NCBI RefSeq assembly: GCF_028554725.1
Contig: NC_071672.1
Span: forward strand, 6,602,501 to 6,666,500
Reading direction: 5' to 3'
Source: Zeugodacus cucurbitae
Lineage: Eukaryota > Arthropoda > Insecta > Diptera > Tephritidae
DNA: 64,000 nt
The notes below the pieces were generated by a model. The model was not told the DNA's origin. It saw only the letters and a list, made by a program, of their open reading frames with translations, and did not search any database. The translations under genes were made by a program, and so were the position numbers. Shown in pieces: positions 29,080-39,695 of the stretch. How positions within the stretch are numbered: the stretch's first letter is position 1; each line of letters opens with the position of its first letter.

Positions 29080-30375
29080 TGTCTTGTCTTGTCTTGTCTT
29101 GTCTTGTCTTGTCTTGTCTTGTCTTGTCTTGTCTTGTCTTGTCTTGTCTTGTCTTGTCTTGTCTTGTCTTGTCTTGTCTTGTCTTGTCTTGTCTTGTCTT
29201 GTCTTGTCTTGTCTTGTCTTGTCTTGTCTTGTCTTGTCTTGTCTTGTCTTGTCTTGTCTTGTCTTGTCTTGTCTTGTCTTGTCTTGTCTTGTCTTGTCTT
29301 GTCTTGTCTTGTCTTGTCTTGTCTTGTCTTGTCTTGTCTTGTCTTGTCTTGTCTTGTCTTGTCTTGTCTTGTCTTGTCTTGTCTTGTCTTGTCTTGTCTT
29401 GTCTTGTCTTGTCTTGTCTTGTCTTGTCTTGTCTTGTCTTGTCTTGTCTTGTCTTGTCTTGTCTTGTCTTGTCTTGTCTTGTCTTGTCTTGTCTTGTCTT
29501 GTCTTGTCTTGTCTTGTCTTGTCTTGTCTTGTCTTGTCTTGTCTTGTCTTGTCTTGTCTTGTCTTGTCTTGTCTTGTCTTGCCTTGTCTTGTCTTTTCTT
29601 GTCTTTTCTTGTCTGGCCTTGTCTTGTCTTGTCTTGTCTTGTCTTGTCTTGTCTTGTCTTGTCTTGTCTTGTCTTGTCTTGTCTTGTCTTGTCTTGTCTT
29701 GTCTTGTCTTGTCTTGTCTTGTCTTGTCTTGTCTTGTCTTGTCTTGTCTTGTCTTGTCTTGTCTTGTCTTGTCTTGTCTTGTCTTGTCTTGTCTTGTCTT
29801 GTCTTGTCTTGTCTTGTCTTGTCTTGTCTTGTCTTGTCTTGTCTTGTCTTGTCTTGTCTTGTCTTGTCTTGTCTTGTCTTGTCTTGTCTTGTCTTGTCTT
29901 GTCTTGTCTTGTCGTGTCTTGTCTTGTCTTGTCTTGTCTTGTCTTGTCTTGTCTTGTCTTGTCTTGTCTTGTCTTGTCTTGTCTTGTCTTGTCTTGTCTT
30001 GTCTTGTCTTGTCTTGTCTTGTCTTGTCTTGTTTTGTCTTGTCTTTTCTTGTCTGGCCTTGTCTTGTCTTGTCTTGTCATGTCTTGTCTTGTCTTGTCTT
30101 GTCTTGTCTTGTCTTGTCTTGTCTTGTCTTGTCTTGTCTATTCTTGTCTTGTCTTGTCTTGTCTTGTCATGTCTTGTCGTTTCTTGTCTGGCCTTGTCTT
30201 GTCTTGTCTTGTCTTGTCTTGTCTTGTCTTGTCTTGTCTTGTCTTGTCTTGTCTTGTCTTGTCTTGTCTTGTCTTGTCTTGTCTTGTCTTGTCGTGTCTT
30301 GTCTTGTCTTGTCTTATCTTGTCTTGTCTTGTCTTGTCGTGTCTTGTCTTGTCTGGCCTTGTCTTGTCTTGTCTT
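29080..30375. repeat. 1.3-kb array with TTTTC and CTGGCC units, no S1
   Basis: A perfect core of about 502 bp (29,080-29,581), then TTGCC, two TTTTC units and CTGGCC (29,613), a perfect core of about 296 bp, TCGTG (29,912), array, TTTTG, TTTTC, CTGGCC (30,054), TCATG, a TATTC unit (30,139), TCATG and TCGTTTC, CTGGCC (30,188), TCGTG units, TTATC and a last CTGGCC before an S1 at 30,378. TTTTC-CTGGCC pairs become standard from here on. Confidence 0.95.
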
Positions 30376-31272
30376 ATCTTCTTAATTAATTTAAAAACAA
30401 ATCAAACACAATAGTCCTGTCTTGTCTTGTCTTGTCTTCTCTTCTTAATTAGTTTAGAAACAAATAAAAAAAATGTCTTGACTTGTCTTGTTTTGTTTTG
30501 TCATGTCTTGCCATGTCATGTCTTGTCTTGTTTTGTCTTATCTTCTTAATTAATTTAAAAACAAATCAAACACAATTGTTTGATTGTTTGTTTTGTCATG
30601 TCTTGCCATGTCATGTCTTGTCTTGTTTTGTCTTATCTTCTTAATTAATTTAAAAACAAATCAAACACAATTGTCTTGTCTGGTCTTGTATTTTCCTGTC
30701 TGGCCTTGTCTTGTCTTATCTTCTTATTTAATTTGAAAACAAATCAAACACAATTGTCTTGTCTTGTCTTGTTTTGTCTTGTTTTGTCTTGTCATGTCTT
30801 GTCTTGTCTTGTCTTGTCTTGTCTTGTCTTGTCTTCTTAATTAGTTTAGAAACAAATAAAAAAAATGTCTTGTCTTGTTTTGTTTTGTCATGTCTTGTTT
30901 TGTCTTATCTTCTTAATTAATTTAAAAACAAATCAAACACAATTGTCTTGTCTTGTCTTGTATTTTCCTGTCTGGCCTTGTCTTGTCTTATCTTCTTATT
31001 TAATTTAAAAACAAATCAAACACAATTGTCTTGTCTTGTCCTGTCTTGTCTTGTCTTGTCTTGTCTTGTCTTGTCTTGGATTGTCTTGTCTTGTCTTGTC
31101 TTGTCTTGTCTTGTCTTGTCTTGTCTTGTCTTGTCTTGTCTTGTCTTGTCTTGTCTTGTCTTGTCTTGTCTTGTCTTGTCTTGTCTTGTCTTGTCTTGTC
31201 ATGTCTTGTCTTGTCTTGTCTTGTCTTGTCTTGTCTTGTCTTGTCTTGTCTTGTCTTGTCTTGTCTTGTCTT
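30376..31272 (+). repeat. First domain-B spacer cluster
   Basis: First S1 ending AATAGTCCTG (30,378-30,418), TCTTCTCTTC leading into S2 (30,439), CATG box with TTGCCATG, S1, first S5 module (30,576), S1, TTGTATTTTCC, an S1 starting TTCTTATTTAATTTG (30,721), TTTTG units, S2, S1, CTGTCTGGCC, S1 with TTATTTAATTT (31,001) and an array of about 240 bp with a TTGGA unit (31,078) and TCATG (31,198). The second TCATG at 31,273 marks the start of the next duplication. Confidence 0.92.
30576..30616 (+). repeat. S5 module, first copy (TTGTTTGATTG...)
   Basis: The right end of an S1 runs into TTGTTTGATTGTTTGTTTTG, then a TCATG/TTGCCATG/TCATG tract. It is limited to domain B. I see it near 30,576, 31,649, 32,621, 34,281, 34,481, 35,528, 36,489, 38,119, 38,319, 45,350, 49,171, 49,349, 53,970 and 61,845. 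It always joins two S1 spacers with a CATG box between, so it behaves as a ~90-bp cassette. Confidence 0.9.
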
Positions 31273-34200
31273 GTCATGTCTTGTCTTTTCTTGTCTGGCC
31301 TTGTCTTGTCTTGTCTTGTCTTGTCTTGTCTTGTCTTTTCTTGTCTTGTCTTGTCTTGTCTTGTCTTGTCTTGTCTTGTCGTGTCTTGTCTTGTCTTGTC
31401 TTATCTTGTCTTGTCTTGTCGTGTCTTGTCTGGCCTTGTCTTGTCTTGTCTTATCTTCTTAATTAATTTAAAAACAAATCAAACACAATAGTCCTGTCTT
31501 GTCTTGTCTTGTCTTCTCTTCTTAATTAGTTTAGAAACAAATAAAAAAAATGTCTTGACTTGTCTTGTTTTGTTTTGTCATGTCTTGCCATGTCATGTCT
31601 TGTCTTGTTTTGTCTTATCTTCTTAATTAATTTAAAAACAAATCAAACACAATTGTTTGATTGTTTGTTTTGTCATGTCTTGCCATGTCATGTCTTGTCT
31701 TGTTTTGTCTTATCTTCTTAATTAATTTAAAAACAAATCAAACACAATTGTCTTGTCTTGTCTTGTATTTTCCTCTTTGGCCTTGTCTTGTCTTATCTTA
31801 TTAATTAATTTAAAAACAAATCAAACACAATTGTCTTGTCTTGTCTTGTTTTGTCTTGTTTTGTCTTGTCATGTCTTGTCTTGTCTTGTCTTGTCTTGTT
31901 TTGTCTTGTCTTGTCTTGTCTTGTTTTCTTAATTAGTTTAGAAACAAATAAAAAAAATTTCTTGTCTTGTTTTGTTTTGTCATGTCTTGTTTTGTCTTAT
32001 CTTCTTAATTAATTTAAAAACAAATCAAACACAATTGTCTGGTCTTGTATTTTCCTGTCTGGCCTTGTCTTGTCTTATCTTCTTATTTAATTCAAAAACT
32101 TGTCTTGTCCTGTCTTGTCTTGTCTTGTCTTGTCTTGTCTTGTCTTGTCTTGTCTTGTCTTGTCTTGTCTTGTCTTGTCTTGTCTTGTCTTGTCTTGTCT
32201 TGTCTTGTCTTGTCTTGTCTTGTCATGTCTTGTCTTGTCTTGTCTTGTCTTGTCTTGTCTTGTCTTGTCTTGTCTTGTCTTGTCTTGTCTTGTCTTGTCT
32301 TGTCTTGTCTTGTCTTGTCTTGTCATGTCTTGTCTTTTCTTGTCTGGCCTTGTCTTGTCTTGTCTTGTCTTGTCTTGTCTTGTCTTGTCTTGTCTTGTCT
32401 TGTCTTGTCTTGTCTTGTCGTGTCTTGTCTTGTCTTGTCTTATCTTGTCTTGTCTTGTCGTGTCTTGTCTGGCCTTGTCTTGTCTTGTCTTATCTTCTTA
32501 ATTAATTATAAAAAAAATGTCTTGACTTGTCTTGTTTTGTTTTGTCATGTCTTGCCATGTCATGTCTTGTCTTGTTTTGTCTTATCTTCTTAATTAATTT
32601 AAAAACAAATCAAACACAATTGTTTGATTGTTTGTTTTGTCATGTCTTGCCATGTCATGTCTTGTCTTGTTTTGTCTTATCTTCTTAATTAATTTAAAAA
32701 CAAATCAAACACAATTGTCTTGTCTTGTCTTGTATTTTCCTGTTTGGCCTTGTCTTGTCTTATCTTATTAATTAATTTAAAAACAAATCAAACACAATTG
32801 TCTTGTCTTGTCTTGTTTTGTCTTGTTTTGTCTTGTCATGTCTTGTCTTGTCTTGTCTTGTCTTGTTTTGTCTTGTCTTGTCTTGTCTTGTTTTCTTAAT
32901 TAGTTTAGAAACAAATAAAAAAAATTTCTTGTCTTGTTTTGTTTTGTCATGTCTTGTTTTGTCTTATCTTCTTAATTAATTTAAAAACAAATCAAACACA
33001 ATTGTCTTGTCTTGTATTTTCCTGTCTGGCCTTGTCTTGTCTTATCTTCTTATTTAATTCAAAAACTTGTCTTGTCCTGTCTTGTCTTGTCTTGTCTTGT
33101 CTTGTCTTGTCTTGTCTTGTCTTGTCTTGTCTTGTCTTATCTTCTTAATTAATTTAAAAACAAATCAAACACAATTATCTTGTCTTGTCTTGTATTTTCC
33201 TGTTTGGCCTTGTCTTGTCTTATCTTATTAATTAATTTAAAAACAAATCAAACACAATTGTCTTGTCTTGTCTTGTATTTTCCTGTTTGGCCTTGTCTTG
33301 TCTTATCTTATTAATTAATTTAAAAACAAATCAAACACAATTGTCTTGTCTTGTCTTGTTTTGTCTTATCTTCTTAATTAATTTAAAAACAAATCAAACA
33401 CAATTGTCTTGTCTTGTATTTTCCTGTCTGGCCTTGTCTTGTCTTATCTTCTTATTTAATTCAAAAACTTGTCTTGTCCTGTGCTGTCTTGTCTTGTCTT
33501 GTCTTGTCTTGTCTTGTCTTGTCTTGTCTTGTCTTGTCTTGTCTTGTCTTGTCTTGTCTTGTCTTGTCTTATCTTGTCTTGTCTTGTCTTGTCTTGTCTT
33601 GTCTTGTCTTGTCTTGTCTTGTCTTGTCTTGTCTTGTCTTGTCTTGTCTTGTCTTGTCTTGTCTTGTCTTGTCTTGTCTTGTCTTGTCTTGTTTTCTTAA
33701 TTAGTTTAGAAACAAATAAAAAAAATTTCTTGTCTTGTTTTGTTTTGTCATGTCTTGTTTTGTCTTATCTTCTTAATTAATTTAAAAACAAATCAAACAC
33801 AATTGTCTTGTCTTGTATTTTCCTGTCTGGCCTTGTCTTGTCTTATCTTCTTATTTAATTCAAAAACTTGTATTGTCCTGTCTTGTCTTGTCTTGGCTTG
33901 GCTTGGCTTGTCTTGGCTTGTCTTGTCTTGTCTTGTCTTGTCTTGTCTTGTCTTGTCTTGTCTTGTCTTGTCTTGTCTTGTCTTGTCTTGTCTTGTCTTG
34001 TCTTGTCTTGTCTTGTCTTGTCTTGTCTTGTCTTGTCTTGTTTTGTCTTGTCTTGTCTTGTCTTGTCTTGTCTTGTCTTGTCTTGTCTTGTCTTGTCTTG
34101 TCTTGTCTTGTCTTGTCTTGTCTTGTCTTGTCTTGTCTTGTCTTGTCTTGTCTTGTCTTGTCTTGTCTTGTCTTGTCTTGTCTTGTCTTGTCTTGTTTTG

Positions 34201-35150
34201 TTTTGTCATGTCTTGCCATGTCATGTCTTGTCTTGTTTTGTCTTATCTTCTTAATTAATTTAAAAACAAATCAAACACAATTGTTTGATTGTTTGTTTTG
34301 TCATGTCTTGCCATGTCATGTCTTGTCTTGTTTTGTCTTATCTTCTTAATTAATTTAAAAACAAATCAAACACAATTGTCTTGTCTTGTCTTGTTTTGTT
34401 TTGTCATGTCTTGCCATGTCATGTCTTGTCTTGTTTTGTCTTATCTTCTTAATTAATTTAAAAACAAATCAAACACAATTGTTTGATTGTTTGTTTTGTC
34501 ATGTCTTGCCTTGTCATGTCTTGTCTTGTCTTGTCTTATCTTATTAATTAATTTAAAAACAAATCAAACACAATTGTCTTGTCTTGTCTTGTTTTCTTAA
34601 TTAGTTTAGAAACAAATAAAAAAAAATTTCTTGTCTTGTTTTGTTTTGTCATGTCTTGTTTTGTCTTATCTTCTTAATTAATTTAAAAACAAATCAAACA
34701 CAATTGTCTTGTCTTGTATTTTCCTGTCTGGCCTTGTCTTATCTTCTTATTTAATTCAAAAACTTGTCTTGTCCTCTCTTGTCTTGTCTTGTCTTGTCTT
34801 GTCTTGTCTTGTCTTGTCTTGTCTTGTCTTGTCTTGTCTTGTCTTGTCTTGTCTTGTCTTGTCTTGTCTTGTCATGTCTTGTCTTGTCTTGTCTTGTCTT
34901 GTCTTGTCTTGTCTTGTCTTGTCTTGTCTTGTCTTGTCTTGTCTTGTCTTGTCTTGTCTTGTCTTGTCTTGTCTTGTCTTGTCTTGTCTTGTCTTGTCTT
35001 GTCTTGTCTTGTCTTGTCTTGTCTTGTCTTGTCTTGTCTTGTCTTGTCTTGTCTTGTCTTGTCTTGTCTTGTCTTGTCTTGTCTTGTCTTGTCTTGTCTT
35101 GTCTTGTCTTGTCTTGTCTTGTCTTGTCTTGTCTTGTCTTGTCTTGTCTT
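31273..35150 (+). repeat. 3.88-kb tandem unit, copy 1
   Basis: Order: TCATG, TTTTC-CTGGCC, TCGTG pairs, AATAGTCCTG S1 (31,456), S2, CATG, S5, S1, TTGTATTTTCCTCTTTGG (31,766), TTATTAATTAA S1, TTTTG units, S2 ending AAATTTC (31,927), S1, GTCTGG and S3, S7, array, S1/S2 hybrid spacer (32,495), two CATG/S5 sets, further TTATTAATTAA S1 copies, S7 copies at 33,050, 33,450 and 33,850, the TCCTGTGCTG unit (33,478), TTGGC units (33,893) and an S7 with TCCTC (34,748). Copy 2 shares all of these rare variants. Confidence 0.93.
32080..32099 (+). repeat. S7 shortened spacer, example copy
   Basis: The copy reads TTCTTATTTAATTCAAAAAC and then goes straight into TTGTC. Compared with S1 it has TTATTTAATTC in place of TTAATTAATTT and lacks the right half AAATCAAACACAA, as if deleted between AAAAAC and the array. 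It is always followed by a TCCTG pentamer (or the mutated TCCTC). It occurs only in domain B: near 33,050, 33,450, 33,850, 34,748, 35,958, 37,320, 37,692, 38,585, 39,996, 42,960, 46,358, 46,680, 50,912, 52,365, 58,808 and 59,800. Confidence 0.9.
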
Positions 35151-38100
35151 GTCATGTCTTGTCTTTTCTTGTCTGGCCTTGTCTTGTCTTGTCTTGTCTT
35201 GTCTTGTCTTGTCTTTTCTTGTCTTGTCTTGTCTTGTCTTGTCTTGTCTTGTCTTGTCGTGTCTTGTCTTGTCTTGTCTTATCTTGTCTTGTCTTGTCGT
35301 GTCTTGTCTGGCCTTGTCTTGTCTTGTCTTATCTTCTTAATTAATTTAAAAACAAATCAAACACAATAGTCCTGTCTTGTCTTGTCTTGTCTTCTCTTCT
35401 TAATTAGTTTAGAAACAAATAAAAAAAATGTCTTGACTTGTCTTGTTTTGTTTTGTCATGTCTTGCCATGTCATGTCTTGTCTTGTTTTGTCTTATCTTC
35501 TTAATTAATTTAAAAACAAATCAAACACAATTGTTTGATTGTTTGTTTTGTCATGTCTTGCCATGTCATGTCTTGTCTTGTTTTGTCTTATCTTCTTAAT
35601 TAATTTAAAAACAAATCAAACACAATTGTCTTGTCTTGTCTTGTATTTTCCTCTTTGGCCTTGTCTTGTCTTATCTTATTAATTAATTTAAAAACAAATC
35701 AAACACAATTGTCTTGTCTTGTCTTGTTTTGTCTTGTTTTGTCTTGTCATGTCTTGTCTTGTCTTGTCTTGTCTTGTTTTGTCTTGTCTTGTCTTGTCTT
35801 GTTTTCTTAATTAGTTTAGAAACAAATAAAAAAAATTTCTTGTCTTGTTTTGTTTTGTCATGTCTTGTTTTGTCTTATCTTCTTAATTAATTTAAAAACA
35901 AATCAAACACAATTGTCTGGTCTTGTATTTTCCTGTCTGGCCTTGTCTTGTCTTATCTTCTTATTTAATTCAAAAACTTGTCTTGTCCTGTCTTGTCTTG
36001 TCTTGTCTTGTCTTGTCTTGTCTTGTCTTGTCTTGTCTTGTCTTGTCTTGTCTTGTCTTGTCTTGTCTTGTCTTGTCTTGTCTTGTCTTGTCTTGTCTTG
36101 TCATGTCTTGTCTTGTCTTGTCTTGTCTTGTCTTGTCTTGTCTTGTCTTGTCTTGTCTTGTCTTGTCTTGTCTTGTCTTGTCTTGTCTTGTCATGTCTTG
36201 TATTTTCTTGTCTGGCCTTGTCTTGTCTTGTCTTGTCTTGTCTTGTCTTGTCTTGTCTTGTCTTGTCTTGTCTTGTCTTGTCTTGTCGTGTCTTGTCTTG
36301 TCTTGTCTTATCTTGTCTTGTCTTGTCGTGTCTTGTCTGGCCTTGTCTTGTCTTGTCTTATCTTCTTAATTAATTATAAAAAAAATGTCTTGACTTGTCT
36401 TGTTTTGTTTTGTCATGTCTTGCCATGTCATGTCTTGTCTTGTTTTGTCTTATCTTCTTAATTAATTTAAAAACAAATCAAACACAATTGTTTGATTGTT
36501 TGTTTTGTCATGTCTTGCCATGTCATGTCTTGTCTTGTTTTGTCTTATCTTCTTAATTAATTTAAAAACAAATCAAACACAATTGTCTTGTCTTGTCTTG
36601 TATTTTCCTGTTTGGCCTTGTCTTGTCTTATCTTATTAATTAATTTAAAAACAAATCAAACACAATTGTCTTGTCTTGTCTTGTTTTGTCTTGTTTTGTC
36701 TTGTCATGTCTTGTCTTGTCTTGTCTTGTCTTGTTTTGTCTTGTCTTGTCTTGTCTTGTTTTCTTAATTAGTTTAGAAACAAATAAAAAAAATTTCTTGT
36801 CTTGTTTTGTTTTGTCATGTCTTGTTTTGTCTTATCTTCTTAATTAATTTAAAAACAAATCAAACACAATTGTCTTGTCTTGTATTTTCCTGTCTGGCCT
36901 TGTCTTGTCTTATCTTCTTATTTAATTCAAAAACTTGTCTTGTCCTGTCTTGTCTTGTCTTGTCTTGTCTTGTCTTGTCTTGTCTTGTCTTGTCTTGTCT
37001 TGTCTTATCTTCTTAATTAATTTAAAAACAAATCAAACACAATTATCTTGTCTTGTCTTGTATTTTCCTGTTTGGCCTTGTCTTGTCTTATCTTATTAAT
37101 TAATTTAAAAACAAATCAAACACAATTGTCTTGTCTTGTCTTGTATTTTCCTGTTTGGCCTTGTCTTGTCTTATCTTATTAATTAATTTAAAAACAAATC
37201 AAACACAATTGTCTTGTCTTGTCTTGTTTTGTCTTATCTTCTTAATTAATTTAAAAACAAATCAAACACAATTGTCTTGTCTTGTATTTTCCTGTCTGGC
37301 CTTGTCTTGTCTTATCTTCTTATTTAATTCAAAAACTTGTCTTGTCCTGTGCTGTCTTGTCTTGTCTTGTCTTGTCTTGTCTTGTCTTGTCTTGTCTTGT
37401 CTTGTCTTGTCTTGTCTTGTCTTATCTTGTCTTGTCTTGTCTTGTCTTGTCTTGTCTTGTCTTGTCTTGTCTTGTCTTGTCTTGTCTTGTCTTGTCTTGT
37501 CTTGTCTTGTCTTGTCTTGTCTTGTCTTGTCTTGTTTTCTTAATTAGTTTAGAAACAAATAAAAAAAATTTCTTGTCTTGTTTTGTTTTGTCATGTCTTG
37601 TTTTGTCTTATCTTCTTAATTAATTTAAAAACAAATCAAACACAATTGTCTTGTCTTGTATTTTCCTGTCTGGCCTTGTCTTGTCTTATCTTCTTATTTA
37701 ATTCAAAAACTTGTATTGTCCTGTCTTGTCTTGTCTTGGCTTGGCTTGGCTTGTCTTGGCTTGTCTTGTCTTGTCTTGTCTTGTCTTGTCTTGTCTTGTC
37801 TTGTCTTGTCTTGTCTTGTCTTGTCTTGTCTTGTCTTGTCTTGTCTTGTCTTGTCTTGTCTTGTCTTGTCTTGTCTTGTCTTGTCTTGTCTTGTTTTGTC
37901 TTGTCTTGTCTTGTCTTGTCTTGTCTTGTCTTGTCTTGTCTTGTCTTGTCTTGTCTTGTCTTGTCTTGTCTTGTCTTGTCTTGTCTTGTCTTGTCTTGTC
38001 TTGTCTTGTCTTGTCTTGTCTTGTCTTGTCTTGTTTTGTTTTGTCATGTCTTGCCATGTCATGTCTTGTCTTGTTTTGTCTTATCTTCTTAATTAATTTA

Positions 38101-38990
38101 AAAACAAATCAAACACAATTGTTTGATTGTTTGTTTTGTCATGTCTTGCCATGTCATGTCTTGTCTTGTTTTGTCTTATCTTCTTAATTAATTTAAAAAC
38201 AAATCAAACACAATTGTCTTGTCTTGTCTTGTTTTGTTTTGTCATGTCTTGCCATGTCATGTCTTGTCTTGTTTTGTCTTATCTTCTTAATTAATTTAAA
38301 AACAAATCAAACACAATTGTTTGATTGTTTGTTTTGTCATGTCTTGCCTTGTCATGTCTTGTCTTGTCTTGTCTTATCTTATTAATTAATTTAAAAACAA
38401 ATCAAACACAATTGTCTTGTCTTGTCTTGTTTTCTTAATTAGTTTAGAAACAAATAAAAAAAAATTTCTTGTCTTGTTTTGTTTTGTCATGTCTTGTTTT
38501 GTCTTATCTTCTTAATTAATTTAAAAACAAATCAAACACAATTGTCTTGTCTTGTATTTTCCTGTCTGGCCTTGTCTTATCTTCTTATTTAATTCAAAAA
38601 CTTGTCTTGTCCTCTCTTGTCTTGTCTTGTCTTGTCTTGTCTTGTCTTGTCTTGTCTTGTCTTGTCTTGTCTTGTCTTGTCTTGTCTTGTCTTGTCTTGT
38701 CTTGTCTTGTCATGTCTTGTCTTGTCTTGTCTTGTCTTGTCTTGTCTTGTCTTGTCTTGTCTTGTCTTGTCTTGTCTTGTCTTGTCTTGTCTTGTCTTGT
38801 CTTGTCTTGTCTTGTCTTGTCTTGTCTTGTCTTGTCTTGTCTTGTCTTGTCTTGTCTTGTCTTGTCTTGTCTTGTCTTGTCTTGTCTTGTCTTGTCTTGT
38901 CTTGTCTTGTCTTGTCTTGTCTTGTCTTGTCTTGTCTTGTCTTGTCTTGTCTTGTCTTGTCTTGTCTTGTCTTGTCTTGTCTTGTCTTGT
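35151..38990 (+). repeat. 3.84-kb tandem unit, copy 2
   Basis: Direct repeat of 31,273-35,150. The offset is 3,878 at the left end, 3,868 after 36.2 kb, 3,843 at the TTGGC units (37,736) and 3,838 at the right; every step is a multiple of five, so only array lengths changed. Shared rare variants include TCCTCTTTGG (35,649), GTCTGGTC before S3 (35,915), the hybrid spacer (36,363), TCCTGTGCTG (37,346), TTGGC units and AAAAAAAAATTTC (38,450). A private change is TTGTATTTTC in place of TTGTCTTTTC at 36,200. The right end is lost in the long array and is placed by analogy. Confidence 0.93.
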
Positions 38991-39695
38991 CTTGTCTTGT
39001 CTTGTCTTGTCTTGTCTTGTCTTGTCTTGTCTTGTCTTGTCTTGTCTTGTCTTGTCTTGTCTTGTCTTGTCTTGTCTTGTCTTGTCTTGTCTTGTCTTGT
39101 CTTGTCTTGTCTTGTCTTGTCTTGTCTTGTCTTGTCTTGTCTTGTCTTGTCTTGTCTTGTCTTGTCTTGTCTTGTCTTGTCTTGTCTTGTCTTGTCTTGT
39201 CTTGTCTTGTCTTGTCTTGTCTTGTCTTGTCTTGTCTTGTCTTGTCTTGTCTTGTCTTGTCTTGTCTTGTCTTGTCTTGTCTTGTCTTGTCTTGTCTTGT
39301 CTTGTCTTGTCTTGTCTTGTCTTGTCTTGTCTTGTCTTGTCTTGTCTTGTCTTGTCTTGTCTTGTCTTGTCTTGTCTTGTCTTGTCTTGTCTTGTCTTGT
39401 CTTGTCTTGTCTTGTCTTGTCTTGTCTTGTCTTGTCTTGTCTTGTCTTGTCTTGTCTTGTCTTGTCTTGTCTTGTCTTGTCTTGTCTTGTCTTGTCTTGT
39501 CTTGTCTTGTCTTGTCTTGTCTTGTCTTGTCTTGTCTTGTCTTGTCTTGTCTTGTCTTGTCTTGTCTTGTCTTGTCTTGTCTTGTCTTGTCTTGTCTTGT
39601 CTTGTCTTGTCTTGTCTTGTCTTGTCTTGTCTTGTCTTGTCTTGTCTTGTCTTGTCTTGTCTTGTCTTGTCTTGTCTTGTCTTGTCTTGTCTTGT
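38713..39695. repeat. Longest perfect array in the window, ~980 bp
   Basis: About 196 GTCTT units without a visible error from a TCATG unit to a TTTTG unit. The array at the same place in the preceding tandem copy (after TCATG at 34,871) is about 279 bp, and the one before that (31,201-31,272) about 72 bp. Length grows from copy to copy along the sequence. Confidence 0.96.

Noticed and set aside
29080..30375. G-quadruplex, triplex or Z-DNA forming tract
   Set aside because: There are no G-runs. The purine strand AAGAC contains C, so it is not a homopurine tract, and there is no alternating purine-pyrimidine stretch.
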